Below, piece by piece: positions 51,409-60,048 of a stretch of DNA of 64,000 bases; the first letter of the stretch is position 1, and the number at the start of each line of letters is the position of its first letter. This stretch comes from JAFKFH01 sp017307375 (GTDB lineage: Bacteria > Pseudomonadota > Alphaproteobacteria > Ferrovibrionales > Ferrovibrionaceae): positions 992,001-1,056,000 of the forward strand of contig OZ245874.1 in the NCBI GenBank assembly GCA_965229335.1, in the 5' to 3' direction. The translations under genes were made by a program, and so were the position numbers. Under the pieces are notes generated by a model. The model did not search any database. It was given only the letters and a program-made list of their open reading frames with translations, and was not told the origin of the DNA.

Positions 51409-52071
51409 ATGAAACTCTACTCGGGGCCGCTGAGCCTGTTTGCCCGCAAGGTCGAGATCGCCCTTGGGGAAAAAGCCCTCGCTTTCGAGCGGGTGATGGT
51501 GCCGTTCACGCAGACCGAGGGCTACGCGCCCAAGGATCCCGGCGTGCTTGCCGCCAACCCGAAGGGCCAGGTGCCGGTGCTGGTCGACGGCGACCTCGCG
51601 CTCTACGATTCGACGGTCATCCTGGAATATCTCGAGGATGCCTACCCCTATCCGCCGCTCTATCCCCTCGATCCGCGCGAACGCGCGCGCTGCCGGCTGC
51701 TGGAACTTGCCGCCGACGAGATCATGATGCCGCTGCTGCGCCCGCTGATGCACCGTTCCGAGCCGCGCGGACCGCATTTTGCCGAACGCGAGGCGGCGGC
51801 CGCCAAGGTCTATCCCGAACTGGTCGCGCAGTACCGGCAACTCGAAGCGCGGCTGGGCGGGCAGCCCTATCTGTGCGGCGATGCCTCGGTTGCCGACATC
51901 GCGGTCTTCATGGTCATGCTGTTCGCACGGCGATTGAAGGGGCCGGCGTTCGGCGACCTTCCGGCGCTGTCGGCGTGGTACGCCCGGATGGCGGCCAGGC
52001 CGCCGGTCGCCACCGTGGTGGCCGAGATCGGCGCGGCCGACCGGCTGCTGTCGCCGTCGCTGTTCGACTGA
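51409..52071 (+). CDS. Glutathione S-transferase family protein
   Basis: 220 residues. N-terminal thioredoxin-like domain: MKLYSGPLSLFARKVEIALGEKALAFERVMVPF, the NPKGQVPVLVDGDLALYDSTVILEYLEDAYP glutathione-binding turn (cis-Pro and Glu/Ser pocket). The C-terminal helical domain has PYLCGDASVADIAVFMVML and DLPALSAWYARMAARP. Typical beta-/maleylacetoacetate-isomerase-like length. The ATG at 51409 matches the family's N-terminus. It follows the DeoR gene by 36 bp and may be co-transcribed. Confidence 0.92.
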   Translation: MKLYSGPLSLFARKVEIALGEKALAFERVMVPFTQTEGYAPKDPGVLAANPKGQVPVLVDGDLALYDSTVILEYLEDAYPYPPLYPLDPRERARCRLLELAADEIMMPLLRPLMHRSEPRGPHFAEREAAAAKVYPELVAQYRQLEARLGGQPYLCGDASVADIAVFMVMLFARRLKGPAFGDLPALSAWYARMAARPPVATVVAEIGAADRLLSPSLFD

Positions 52072-52146
52072 CCATCGCGTCCGAAAACGGCCAGCGCGGC
52101 GCGCCCTCCTGCGGCACTATCCGGCACCCGTCATCGGAGAGCCGCC

Positions 52147-52686
52147 ATGTCCGGTCCGTCAGTCCTGCGCCTCATCCTGGATCGCCAGCCGACGCCGATC
52201 GGCGACATGCTGCTCGTCGTCGACGCGGCCGGGGCATTGCGGGCGCTCGACTGGCACGACTACGAACCGCGCATGCGCCTTCTCCTGCGCCGGCAGTACG
52301 TTGCCGAGCCCGGACTGGTGCCCGGCCGGGCGCCGGCCGCCATCCGTGACCGGCTCGACGCCTATTTCGGCGGGGAGCTGGCCGCCCTCGACGCCATTCC
52401 CGTCGCGGTGGGCGGTACCGGGTTTCAGCGCGAAGTCTGGGCCGCGCTGCGCGGCATTCCGGCCGGGACCACCCTGTCCTACGGCGCCCTGGCCCGCCGT
52501 ATCGGCCGGGCGGCGGCGGTGCGGGCGGTCGGTGCAGCCAACGGCGCCAACCCGATCGGGGTGGTGGTTCCCTGTCACCGCGTCATCGGCACCGACGGGG
52601 CGTTGACCGGTTATGGCGGCGGCATCGCCCGCAAGCGCTGGCTGCTGCGCCATGAGGGCATCGCTGTCGCGGATGAATTTGCCTGA
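52147..52686 (+). CDS. ogt: Methylated-DNA--[protein]-cysteine S-methyltransferase
   Basis: 179 residues. Repairs O6-alkylguanine by transferring the alkyl group to its own cysteine. The nucleophile is C143 in PIGVVVPCHRVIG; FQREVWAALRGIPAGTTLSYGALARRIG is the DNA-binding HTH with the usual Arg finger region, and GYGGGIARKRWLLRHEG closes the domain. Single-domain Ogt type, without an Ada regulatory part. A good intrinsic terminator follows. Confidence 0.95.
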   Translation: MSGPSVLRLILDRQPTPIGDMLLVVDAAGALRALDWHDYEPRMRLLLRRQYVAEPGLVPGRAPAAIRDRLDAYFGGELAALDAIPVAVGGTGFQREVWAALRGIPAGTTLSYGALARRIGRAAAVRAVGAANGANPIGVVVPCHRVIGTDGALTGYGGGIARKRWLLRHEGIAVADEFA

Positions 52687-52709
52687 TCCGTAGGCAATCT
52701 GCTATGAGC

Positions 52710-52736
52710 TGCGGCAGCTGTAGTCCGCAATTTTTT
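52710..52736 (+). terminator. Intrinsic terminator after ogt
   Basis: Stem TGCGG (52710-52714)/CCGCA (52725-52729), with a CAGCTG self-complement in the loop, followed by ATTTTTT (T-run 52731-52736). It lies 24 bp after the ogt stop. Confidence 0.6.
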
Positions 52737-52749
52737 ACGTCGACCGGTT

Positions 52750-53901
52750 GTGAAAATTCTCCCGACCCTGAAGCGCCTGCTGCCCGGTCTTGGTCCGGTC
52801 AGCCCGGCCGAGCGGTTGCGGGCCTGCTGCGGTGCGCTGGCGGGCCTGTTGGCGACCGGGCTGGTCTGCCGCCTGGCACTGGGCGATCTCACCGGCCTGC
52901 CGCTGCTGCTGGCGCCGATGGGGGCCTCGGCCGTGCTGCTGTTTGCCGTGCCGGCCAGCCCGCTGGCCCAGCCCTGGTCGATTCTCGGCGGCAACGTGGT
53001 TTCGGCGCTGATCGGCGTGGCCTGTGCCCGCGCCGTTCCCGATCCGGTGGCGGCGGCCGCGGTGGCCGGGGCGGCCGCGATCGGCGCGATGATGCTGTTG
53101 CGCTGCCTGCATCCGCCGGGCGGGGCGGTGGCGCTGACCGCGGTGCTCGGCGGCCCGGCGATCCAGGCGGCCGGATTCGGCTTCGCCCTGTGGCCGGTTG
53201 GCGTCAATTCGCTGTTGCTGCTGGTGGCGGCGTTGGTCTTCAACAATCTTACCGGCCGGCGATATCCGCATCTGGCGCCGGCTCAGCCGGCGGGCGGTGC
53301 CCGCCGCATCGGTTTCGCCGAGGCCGATCTCGATGCCGTGCTGGCGGCCTATGACCAGGTGCTCGACGTCAGCCGCGACGACCTCGGCGATCTGCTGCAC
53401 CAGGTCGAACTGCGGGCGCTGGAACGCCGGGCCGGCGGCGTCACCTGCGGCACGGTGATGGCCCGCGACGTGGCGGCGGTGCCGGCCGACATGCCGCTGG
53501 CCGCCGCCTGGGCGGCCTTGAACGAGCGTCGGATCAAGGCGTTGCCGGTCGCTGGTGCCGATGGCCGGGTGATCGGCCTGGCTACCCGCGGCGATTTCAT
53601 CAAGGCCACCGGCTGGGGCCGCCTGCCTGCCAAGGGCCTGGGCCGGCTGTGGCCGCGGCGGGCCGCGATGCCGCAGACCGTCGGCCAGATCATGACTGCC
53701 CCCGTTCATTGCGCGGCGCCGGAGACGCGGCTGGCCGCGCTGGTGCCGGCGATGACCGAGGCCGGGCTGCGCCACGTCCCGATCGTCGACCGCGACGACC
53801 GGCTGATCGGACTGGTCACCCAGGCCGACCTGCTGGCGGGCCTGTTCGGCGGTCGCGAGGTTCGCCCGGATCTTCGCCCGGACCTGCAGCGGGCCGGCTG
53901 A
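52750..53901 (+). CDS. HPP family membrane protein with two CBS domains
   Basis: 383 residues. The N-terminal half (about 20-175) has four hydrophobic helices with the HPP signature: GLPLLLAPMGASAVLLFAVPASPLAQPW and LLRCLHPPGGAVALTAVLGG. Then a soluble linker and two CBS domains (about 235-290, VMARDVAAVPADMP ... GDFIKAT; and about 315-370, IMTAPVHCAAPETR ... TQADLLAGLF), which probably bind adenine nucleotides. HPP proteins are linked to nitrite or other anion handling, but the substrate here is unknown. The only start at the domain's N-terminus is GTG 52750. Confidence 0.88.
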   Translation: MKILPTLKRLLPGLGPVSPAERLRACCGALAGLLATGLVCRLALGDLTGLPLLLAPMGASAVLLFAVPASPLAQPWSILGGNVVSALIGVACARAVPDPVAAAAVAGAAAIGAMMLLRCLHPPGGAVALTAVLGGPAIQAAGFGFALWPVGVNSLLLLVAALVFNNLTGRRYPHLAPAQPAGGARRIGFAEADLDAVLAAYDQVLDVSRDDLGDLLHQVELRALERRAGGVTCGTVMARDVAAVPADMPLAAAWAALNERRIKALPVAGADGRVIGLATRGDFIKATGWGRLPAKGLGRLWPRRAAMPQTVGQIMTAPVHCAAPETRLAALVPAMTEAGLRHVPIVDRDDRLIGLVTQADLLAGLFGGREVRPDLRPDLQRAG

Positions 53902-53984
53902 ATGCCGCCGCAATCCCGCCACTGGAAAACCCCGCCCCATCCTCTAGGCTGTGCCCGTCGAGACGAGGGGCGAGGGGAAAGCCG

Positions 53985-55103
53985 ATGATCGCCAGGGGCA
54001 TCAGGCCAATGATCTGGTCCGCGCTGCTGTGTTGTCTGCTGGCCGCCGTGGCGGGTCCGGCGATGGCGCAGCAGCAGAAGGCGCTGCAGACCCAGCTCGA
54101 CAAGTTCATCCTGGACGAGGGCATTCCCGGCGGTGTGCTGCTGGTCGCCAAGGGCGGCCAGCCGGCGGTTACGGTGGCATCGGGCCTGGCCGTGGTCGAT
54201 CCCGAACGCGCGATGCGGGTCGACGACCGCTTCTACCTCGCCTCGATCGGCAAGATGGCGACGGCGGTCGCGGTGCTGCAACTGGTCGAGGAAGGCCGCA
54301 TCGGGCTCGACGACCCCGCCGGCAAGTATCTCGCCGGTTTGCCGGGCATCGACCGGATTCCCAATGCCCGCGAAGCCACGATCCGCCAGATGCTGGATCA
54401 TTCTGCCGGGTTGCCCGAATATTACGACGAACGCTTCACCGCGGGCCTGACCAAGGGGCGGCAATGGGGCGTGCGCGACCTTCTCCCCTATCTCTACGAC
54501 AAGCCGGCGTTGTGGCCGCCGGGCACCGGCTACGACTATTCCAATACCGGCTATGTGCTGCTGGGCGCCGTGATCGAGGCAGTCGACGGTACCGACTATG
54601 CCGCGGCGATCGATCGTCGGGTCTTTCGCCGGGCGGGCATGGCGGCCGCCCAGGTCGGCGCCCGTGGTGACGAGCCGCGACTGGTCCACGGCTACGTCTA
54701 TGACGAAGACATCGACGACGATGACGACGATGCCGGACCCGATGTCGATATCAGCGCCGATGCCTGGTGCTGGCTGACCGGTGACGGTTCGGTCGTGGCC
54801 AGCGCGGCCGATGTGCACAGGTTCCTGCTGGCGCTGTTTCGCGACGGCAAGCTGCTGTCGCGGGCGATGGTCGAAACGATGATCACGCCGTCGGCGAACG
54901 AGGCGACCTACGGCCTGGGCGTCGAGCTGGAAAAAGGCAGGAACGGCCGCATCGTCGGCCATAGCGGCCATGTCGACGGGTTCAACGGCGATGCGCGCTA
55001 CGCCCTCGATCGCGACGTCGTGGTGGTCGTGCTGTTCAACGGCGACCAGGATTCGGACGCCGACTTTTCCGCCGCCGTGATGGCGCGGCAATTGCGCCGC
55101 TGA
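53985..55103 (+). CDS. Beta-lactamase-fold serine hydrolase, secreted, with an acidic insert
   Basis: 372 residues with a Sec signal peptide (cleavage near AMA-QQQ, about residue 28). Class C-like motifs: S87-I-G-K90 (nucleophile and base), Y185-S-N187, and H326-S-G-H329 at the place of KTG. It is in the esterase/D-aminopeptidase/penicillin-binding protein group; resistance to beta-lactams cannot be assumed. An unusual loop at 239-256 has about a dozen Asp/Glu. A GAGGGG Shine-Dalgarno precedes the ATG. It lies 14 bp before a DUF1311 gene, so both may be exported together. Confidence 0.9.
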   Translation: MIARGIRPMIWSALLCCLLAAVAGPAMAQQQKALQTQLDKFILDEGIPGGVLLVAKGGQPAVTVASGLAVVDPERAMRVDDRFYLASIGKMATAVAVLQLVEEGRIGLDDPAGKYLAGLPGIDRIPNAREATIRQMLDHSAGLPEYYDERFTAGLTKGRQWGVRDLLPYLYDKPALWPPGTGYDYSNTGYVLLGAVIEAVDGTDYAAAIDRRVFRRAGMAAAQVGARGDEPRLVHGYVYDEDIDDDDDDAGPDVDISADAWCWLTGDGSVVASAADVHRFLLALFRDGKLLSRAMVETMITPSANEATYGLGVELEKGRNGRIVGHSGHVDGFNGDARYALDRDVVVVVLFNGDQDSDADFSAAVMARQLRR

Positions 55104-55117
55104 ACGAGGACCTTGCG

Positions 55118-56182
55118 ATGCCCTCATTTCCGACGACCAGGCTGGCCCCGCTGGCCCTGGCATCGATCCTGTGCCTGGCATCGGTCGTGGGGGCGGTGCC
55201 GGTCCGGGCGCATGCCGCCTCGATCGAGTGCGCCAAGGCTGCGACCGCGGTCGAGCAGGCGATCTGTGCCGAACGGCCGCTGACCCGGCTCGATGCCGAC
55301 GTGAACCGCGAATTCTCGCGTCTTCTGCAGGATTATTCGCTGGCTGCCGGTTCGGCCGGCAGCCCGGTGGTCATGGCGCTGCGCCAAAGCCAGCGCGCCT
55401 GGCTGGGCGAGCGCGATGCCTGCGGCGCCGATGCCGCCTGCCTTGGCCGCGAGTACCGGCGCCGCCTGGCGACGTTCGCCCGCCGGCCCGACCAGGCGAC
55501 ATCGCCGATAGATCCCTATGTCGGCACGTTCGGCGATCTCAATACCGATCCGACGGTCACGCTCGGCATGATGCGCGGTGCCGGCGACGAGGTGCTGGCG
55601 ATGATCGACGTCGTCGGCATCGCGGCGTCCTGCCGGGTCGTCGGTATCGGCCGGCTCGACCCGGGCCGCCACTTGACGATCTCGGTCGAGCCCGCGCCGG
55701 GTCGCGAGGCCGCCTTGCTGGTCGAGGCCATCCCCGACGGAGTCTTGGTTCGCGCCTCCGTCGCGGCCGCGACGGCCTGCGGCCGCGTCAATCTCGCCGG
55801 TGAATATCCGCGCCAGGGGTTGGGCAAGTTCGGTCCCGTGGTGCCTGAGGGGGGCAGGCGCTTCGAATTGCAGACCGATTTCGGCGCGATGACGCTGGTG
55901 ATCGAGTCCGACGGCCGGACGGTCAGCGGCTTTTATCCGGACTATCGCGGCCAGGTCGTCGGTACGCTGTCGGCAGACGGCCGTTCGATCGCCGGCGACT
56001 GGTTCCAGCCGCAGGGTGAAGCACCCTGCAACCAGCTGAACCACGGCACGGCGCATTGGGGAAGGCTGCTGTTCACCTCTCCAGAAAAGCCGCAGTCGGG
56101 CGACTTGATGACGGGCTACTGGAGCTATTGCGAAGCCCGTCCGACCCGGCAGTGGAACGGCCGTTTCGACGTCGTTCCCTAA
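55118..56182 (+). CDS. Exported protein with an LprI/DUF1311-type N-terminal domain
   Basis: 354 residues with a signal peptide (about 1-34). Residues about 36-120 match the DUF1311/lysozyme-inhibitor LprI pattern: CAKAATAVEQAICAERPLTRLDADVNREFSRLLQ, then SQRAWLGERDACGADAACLGREYRRRLATF, with paired cysteines. The remaining 230 residues, including TVLGMMRG, an MTLVIESDGRTVSGFYPDYRGQVVGTLSADGRSIAGDW segment (beta-rich, resembling small ligand-binding or barrel-like repeats) and a C-terminal SYCEARPTRQWNGRFDVV, I do not recognise. Role probably periplasmic. Confidence 0.8.
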   Translation: MPSFPTTRLAPLALASILCLASVVGAVPVRAHAASIECAKAATAVEQAICAERPLTRLDADVNREFSRLLQDYSLAAGSAGSPVVMALRQSQRAWLGERDACGADAACLGREYRRRLATFARRPDQATSPIDPYVGTFGDLNTDPTVTLGMMRGAGDEVLAMIDVVGIAASCRVVGIGRLDPGRHLTISVEPAPGREAALLVEAIPDGVLVRASVAAATACGRVNLAGEYPRQGLGKFGPVVPEGGRRFELQTDFGAMTLVIESDGRTVSGFYPDYRGQVVGTLSADGRSIAGDWFQPQGEAPCNQLNHGTAHWGRLLFTSPEKPQSGDLMTGYWSYCEARPTRQWNGRFDVVP

Positions 56183-56297
56183 TACCCGGTGGGCGAATCA
56201 CGGCCGCGGCGGTACACTCGCCGGAGGGAATGGCGGCATAATTTCCTGACAGTAAGGTAATCTCGTCGCCGCCTTTTCCCGCTTGGGGGAGAAGACG

Positions 56298-59033
56298 ATG
56301 CTGGTCCGGTTGCTGACGATCTTGCTGACTGTCTCGGCGGTTTCGGTGCCGTCATGGGCGCAGGTGCTGCCGCCGCTGCCGGTGCGCGACAGCCAGGCGC
56401 TGGTCACCTGCAACGGCTTGACCGGCGATGGCCTGCAGTTCTGTACCCTGCTGAACGCGCTGAACCCGGCGAAGGCCTGGCCGGCCGGCGTCCACGTCAA
56501 TCCACTGGCCGGCACCCAGGACCGGCCGTCCGGGACAACGCAGGCCGAAACCCAGGCACCGGCCTTCGCCGCGGCCGCGGCCTACCAGCTCGGCATCTAC
56601 CTGCTGCGCCCGCCGGCGCATGGGCCGGCCCAGCTCGCCAATGACCAGTTCACCTGGATGTGGAACCAGGCCGCGGCGAACCAGGCGGCATTGCCTGCGC
56701 GTCGCGCCGGCGCGACGGTCCCGCCCCGTGCCGGCTGGACCGTCCTGGGCAACAGCGTCGACACCGATGCGATGGCCGATGCGCAGGCCTATGCCAATCA
56801 GGGCTATCTGGTCGTTGCCGCCTTCCGCAACGAATTCGTCACGCGCAGCTGCCTGACCGATTACTATACCCGCCTGATCGGCCAGCTGCGGCCGAACTAT
56901 CATTCGCTGTCCTACGTCCTGTCGCGCGACGAGGCCGCGACGCTCTGCCCCGGCGGCAGCGCCACCGGTGTCGGCCATGTCGCGGTCGTCAGGCCGAACG
57001 CGCCCTATGCCGCGACCGGGCACACGGCCGTCTACGGCCCCGACCTGGCCCAGGCCGGCCGGGTCAATGCCAACGGCGTGACCGCCTATGAAGGTTTCGG
57101 CGCCGACACCTTCTCGCCCGGCATGGTCTATTTCTTCGTCTTCGGCGGCGCGCCGCCCGCCTATCAGGCGGCCTATGCCGGGCTGTTCGGCGACGGCCAG
57201 GCGTCGAACGGCCTCTATGCGATCCAGCGCAGCGCGCAGGGCTATCTGCAGACCGGCCTGTTCACCTACGACGCCTCGGGCGCGCCGATCTGGTACTACG
57301 GCGAGAGCAATCTGAACACGGTCAGCTGGCGGGCGACGCCGAAGCCGCCGACGGGGTCGATTCCGACGTCCGGTTATGACCTTCCGGCGCTGTGGAAGCC
57401 GTTCTACCAGCCGGCGACGCGCGGCACGAACTACTGGGCACCGGAAGGCGACCCGATGCCCTGGCTGCGCGTCGGCCAGTTCTCGCTTGGTTTCGGCGAC
57501 TACGACTCGTCGACCATCGCCGCCACAGTGTTGCTCAACGATTCGGGCCAGATCGCCGGGCCCTCGGGCACGATCGTGACCAATCCGGGCAAGCAGATCG
57601 TGTCGGTGACCGAACGTGCGCTGGCCCGGGTGGCCGCGTCGTCGGGCGGCGTGCAGATCCCGGCCGCCACCGCCCCGGCCGCCGGCTGGTGGTGGGCGGC
57701 CTATGATGTGGCCGGCTGGAACCAGCCGACCGCGGGCTTCAAGCCGCTCGGCCTGTTCATCGACGCGCAGGGCACCACGATCAGCGCGGTGGTGGCGGGG
57801 GCCGCCGCGACGCCGGCACCGCAGGGCTCCGATGCCGCGCCCTATCGTCCCTATTGGTGGATGTTCTCCGGCACCCTCCAGTCCAGCGGACGGGTGGCGG
57901 GCAGCCTGTCGACCTGCACGCTGGCCGGCGCGACCACGTCCTGCGCCGTCACCGCCTCCGACGTCTCGCTGTCGCCCGGCAGCGACGGCATGCTGACACT
58001 GGCCTATGGCGGCAATCAGGTGCGGTTCGGCCGCTACCGGATCGGTCCCGCGCTGCCGCCGTCGCAATCGATCCCGATCTATGCCGAAGCCTACAACCCC
58101 TCGCCGACGCGGCCTTGGGGCTACATGGCCCAGATCTCGGTCGGGGGCGGCGCTCCCCAGATCGTGACCTTCGATCTCGGTTCGTCCGGTCTCTACATCG
58201 AGCAGAGCGCGGTCGGACCCAACGTCCGCCGCACCGGCATCGCCCTGCCGCTGCAGCAGTATGACAGCGGGGTGATCTACCAGTCGGAACTGGCCTATGG
58301 CAGCTTTGCCATCGGCGGCATCGTCGCGCAGGACGTGCCGTTTGCCCTGATCACCAAGATGTCCTGCGCCACCGACCAGCCGGACTGCCCGGTTTCGACC
58401 GGCAGCCAGGTCGGCCGGGTCGGCACGATGGGCGTGGTGCAAAAGGGCAGCGTGATCTCCAGTCCGCTCTATCAGTTGCCCCAGCCTTATGGCGCCGGCT
58501 ACATCCTGTCGCTCAAGAATCTCAGCCTGACGGTCGGATTGACCCCGCAGGCCCAGGCGGGCTTCAACCTGGTCCAGATGGCGGCGGCGACCCAGACGCC
58601 GGGCTGCGCCGCCGGGCCGAACGGCTGCGCCCCGGCCTGGAACAATGCGACGGTGACCGGTTGCTTCTCGCTGCCCGACCTGCCGTCGCTGCCCCAGCAA
58701 TGCATCACCACGCTGTTCGATTCCGGGGCCGGCAACATCCGGATGACCGTCGCCCCGAACCTGCAGTCGGTCGCCTCGGCGGTGACCAAGCCGAACGGGA
58801 AGATGTTCGCCGGCACCCGCATCCAGGTCGACATGCCGCCATTCTTCACCGGCCAGGTCTTCAAGGCCGGCGACAGCCAGTGGATCGACCAGGCCGAGAT
58901 CGTCTACTGGGCGCCAAACGGCGGGTACAAGCCGAACTACGCCAATTCGAATCTCGGCGCGCCCGCCCTGCTGCATCTCGATGCCCTGTGGGATGGCAGC
59001 ACCGGCAAGCTCGGCATCCGGCAGGCGCCCTAG
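56298..59033 (+). CDS. 911-aa exported multidomain protein with a C-terminal pepsin-like domain
   Basis: A signal peptide (residues 1-21, cleavage at SWA-Q) leads into three regions. (1) About 30-290: Ala-rich helices, then AMADAQAYANQGYLVVAAF and GVGHVAVVRP, a Gly-His pattern that recalls NlpC/CHAP-like hydrolase folds, without a sure catalytic Cys. (2) About 305-585: two beta-rich blocks with LFTYDASGAPIWYY and GWWWAAYDVAGWNQ ... YWWMFSGTL, like the tryptophan-rich domains of other proteobacterial exported proteins. (3) About 605-911: GYMAQISVGGGAPQIVTFDLGSSGLYIE with D626, and TLFDSGAGNIRM with D808. The D-to-D distance (182) equals that of pepsin (32 to 215), so a bilobal aspartic protease-like fold is likely. 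The ATG 56298 has a GGGGGAG Shine-Dalgarno. It is convergent with the sterol desaturase gene, 1 bp apart. Confidence 0.75.
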   Translation: MLVRLLTILLTVSAVSVPSWAQVLPPLPVRDSQALVTCNGLTGDGLQFCTLLNALNPAKAWPAGVHVNPLAGTQDRPSGTTQAETQAPAFAAAAAYQLGIYLLRPPAHGPAQLANDQFTWMWNQAAANQAALPARRAGATVPPRAGWTVLGNSVDTDAMADAQAYANQGYLVVAAFRNEFVTRSCLTDYYTRLIGQLRPNYHSLSYVLSRDEAATLCPGGSATGVGHVAVVRPNAPYAATGHTAVYGPDLAQAGRVNANGVTAYEGFGADTFSPGMVYFFVFGGAPPAYQAAYAGLFGDGQASNGLYAIQRSAQGYLQTGLFTYDASGAPIWYYGESNLNTVSWRATPKPPTGSIPTSGYDLPALWKPFYQPATRGTNYWAPEGDPMPWLRVGQFSLGFGDYDSSTIAATVLLNDSGQIAGPSGTIVTNPGKQIVSVTERALARVAASSGGVQIPAATAPAAGWWWAAYDVAGWNQPTAGFKPLGLFIDAQGTTISAVVAGAAATPAPQGSDAAPYRPYWWMFSGTLQSSGRVAGSLSTCTLAGATTSCAVTASDVSLSPGSDGMLTLAYGGNQVRFGRYRIGPALPPSQSIPIYAEAYNPSPTRPWGYMAQISVGGGAPQIVTFDLGSSGLYIEQSAVGPNVRRTGIALPLQQYDSGVIYQSELAYGSFAIGGIVAQDVPFALITKMSCATDQPDCPVSTGSQVGRVGTMGVVQKGSVISSPLYQLPQPYGAGYILSLKNLSLTVGLTPQAQAGFNLVQMAAATQTPGCAAGPNGCAPAWNNATVTGCFSLPDLPSLPQQCITTLFDSGAGNIRMTVAPNLQSVASAVTKPNGKMFAGTRIQVDMPPFFTGQVFKAGDSQWIDQAEIVYWAPNGGYKPNYANSNLGAPALLHLDALWDGSTGKLGIRQAP

Positions 59034-59034
59034 G

Positions 59035-59943
59035 TCAGGCCGAAACCGGCTGGGCCGTGGCGGCCGCCGCGGCCCGGCGGCGCATGTCGGCGGTCGTCTC
59101 GCCCTGGCCGTCCGGACGCCAGCCGGGGCGGCCGATCACATGCATCAGCCGGGCATGCCAGGTCGGTGCCGCGATCACGTCGCGGATCATGTTGCCCCAT
59201 TCGTGGAAGGCGATGACGAACGGATTGAACGAGCGCAGCGGCTTGACCAGGCCGTAGCGGCACGGCAGGTCCTCGCGTTCTTCGATGAACGTGCCGAACA
59301 GGCGGTCGAACACGATCAGCACGCCGCCGTAATTGGCATCGAGATATTCGAGGTTCGAGGCATGATGCACGCGGTGATGGGACGGCGTGTTCAGGATCCA
59401 TTCGAGCGGGCCGAGCTTCGGGATCCATTCGGCATGGATCCAGAACTGGTAGAGCAGGTTCAGCCCGAACATCGCCAGCACCGCCTGCGGCGCAAAGCCG
59501 AGCCACATCAGCGGCAGGAAGAAGATCATCTGGCCCGAGATCTGGCCGGTCCAGCCCAGCCGGAAGGCGGTCGAGAAATTGATCCGGTCGGGCGAATGGT
59601 GGACCGAGTGGTTGACCCAGAACCAGCGGATCTCGTGATCGGCGCGGTGCATCCAGTAGTAGCAGAATTCCTGACCCAGGAAGAGCAGCGGGATCGCCCA
59701 CCAGCTGGCGAGCGGCACGGTGAACAGCCGATGCTCCCATACCCAGCCATAGGCGGAAACCGCGAGGCCGAGCGGCAGGGTGTCGATGATCCGGCGGCCG
59801 ATGAAGATGCCGACCGAGGCAAAGTAGCCGCGCCAGTCATAGGGCGCGCGCAGCGCGTAGGCACGGATCAGGCCTTCGGCGGTCGCCGCCGCCAGAACCA
59901 GCACGGCACCGAACAGGAACAGCTTGCCCGACGAATAATCCAT
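59035..59943 (-). CDS. Sterol desaturase/fatty acid hydroxylase family protein
   Basis: 302 residues, integral membrane di-iron oxygenase. Histidine boxes: HRADHE, HSVHH and HHRVHH, the last after LNTPS, as in ERG3/ERG25-type and carotenoid/lipid hydroxylases. Hydrophobic segments at about 7-24, 44-65, 75-95, and 145-175. The C-terminal 25 residues are Ala/Arg-rich and cytosolic-like. It hydroxylates or desaturates a lipid; the substrate in this organism is unknown. ATG 59943 begins at the first helix. It is divergent from a TetR gene that probably represses it. Confidence 0.9.
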   Translation of the reverse strand: MDYSSGKLFLFGAVLVLAAATAEGLIRAYALRAPYDWRGYFASVGIFIGRRIIDTLPLGLAVSAYGWVWEHRLFTVPLASWWAIPLLFLGQEFCYYWMHRADHEIRWFWVNHSVHHSPDRINFSTAFRLGWTGQISGQMIFFLPLMWLGFAPQAVLAMFGLNLLYQFWIHAEWIPKLGPLEWILNTPSHHRVHHASNLEYLDANYGGVLIVFDRLFGTFIEEREDLPCRYGLVKPLRSFNPFVIAFHEWGNMIRDVIAAPTWHARLMHVIGRPGWRPDGQGETTADMRRRAAAAATAQPVSA

Positions 59944-59967
59944 CACATGTCGTCCTTCCGAATGACC

Positions 59968-59996
59968 TTGAGCAACATGCCGCAGTCGCCTTAAAA
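59968..59996 (+). promoter_or_regulatory. Probable promoter of the TetR gene at 60049
   Basis: TTGAGC (59968-59973) and TTAAAA (59991-59996), spaced 17 bp, in the divergent spacer between the desaturase and TetR genes. An ACTCG direct repeat (60006-60010 and 60021-60025 region) just downstream could bind the repressor. Confidence 0.45.
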
Positions 59997-60048
59997 TCAG
60001 AGCATTACTCGGTTTTCGCAACTCGTATTCCCGGGGTAGGGCAAAGCG

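Noticed and set aside
53985..55103. Beta-lactam resistance gene
   Set aside because: The SxxK and YxN motifs are shared by esterases and D-amino peptidases, and HSG at the KTG position does not point to a true beta-lactamase.
56352..58976. 874-codon antisense open frame opposite the 911-aa exported protein
   Set aside because: No domain motifs, Arg/Gly/Ala-rich shadow of a high-G+C gene; the plus-strand frame has a signal peptide and recognisable motifs.
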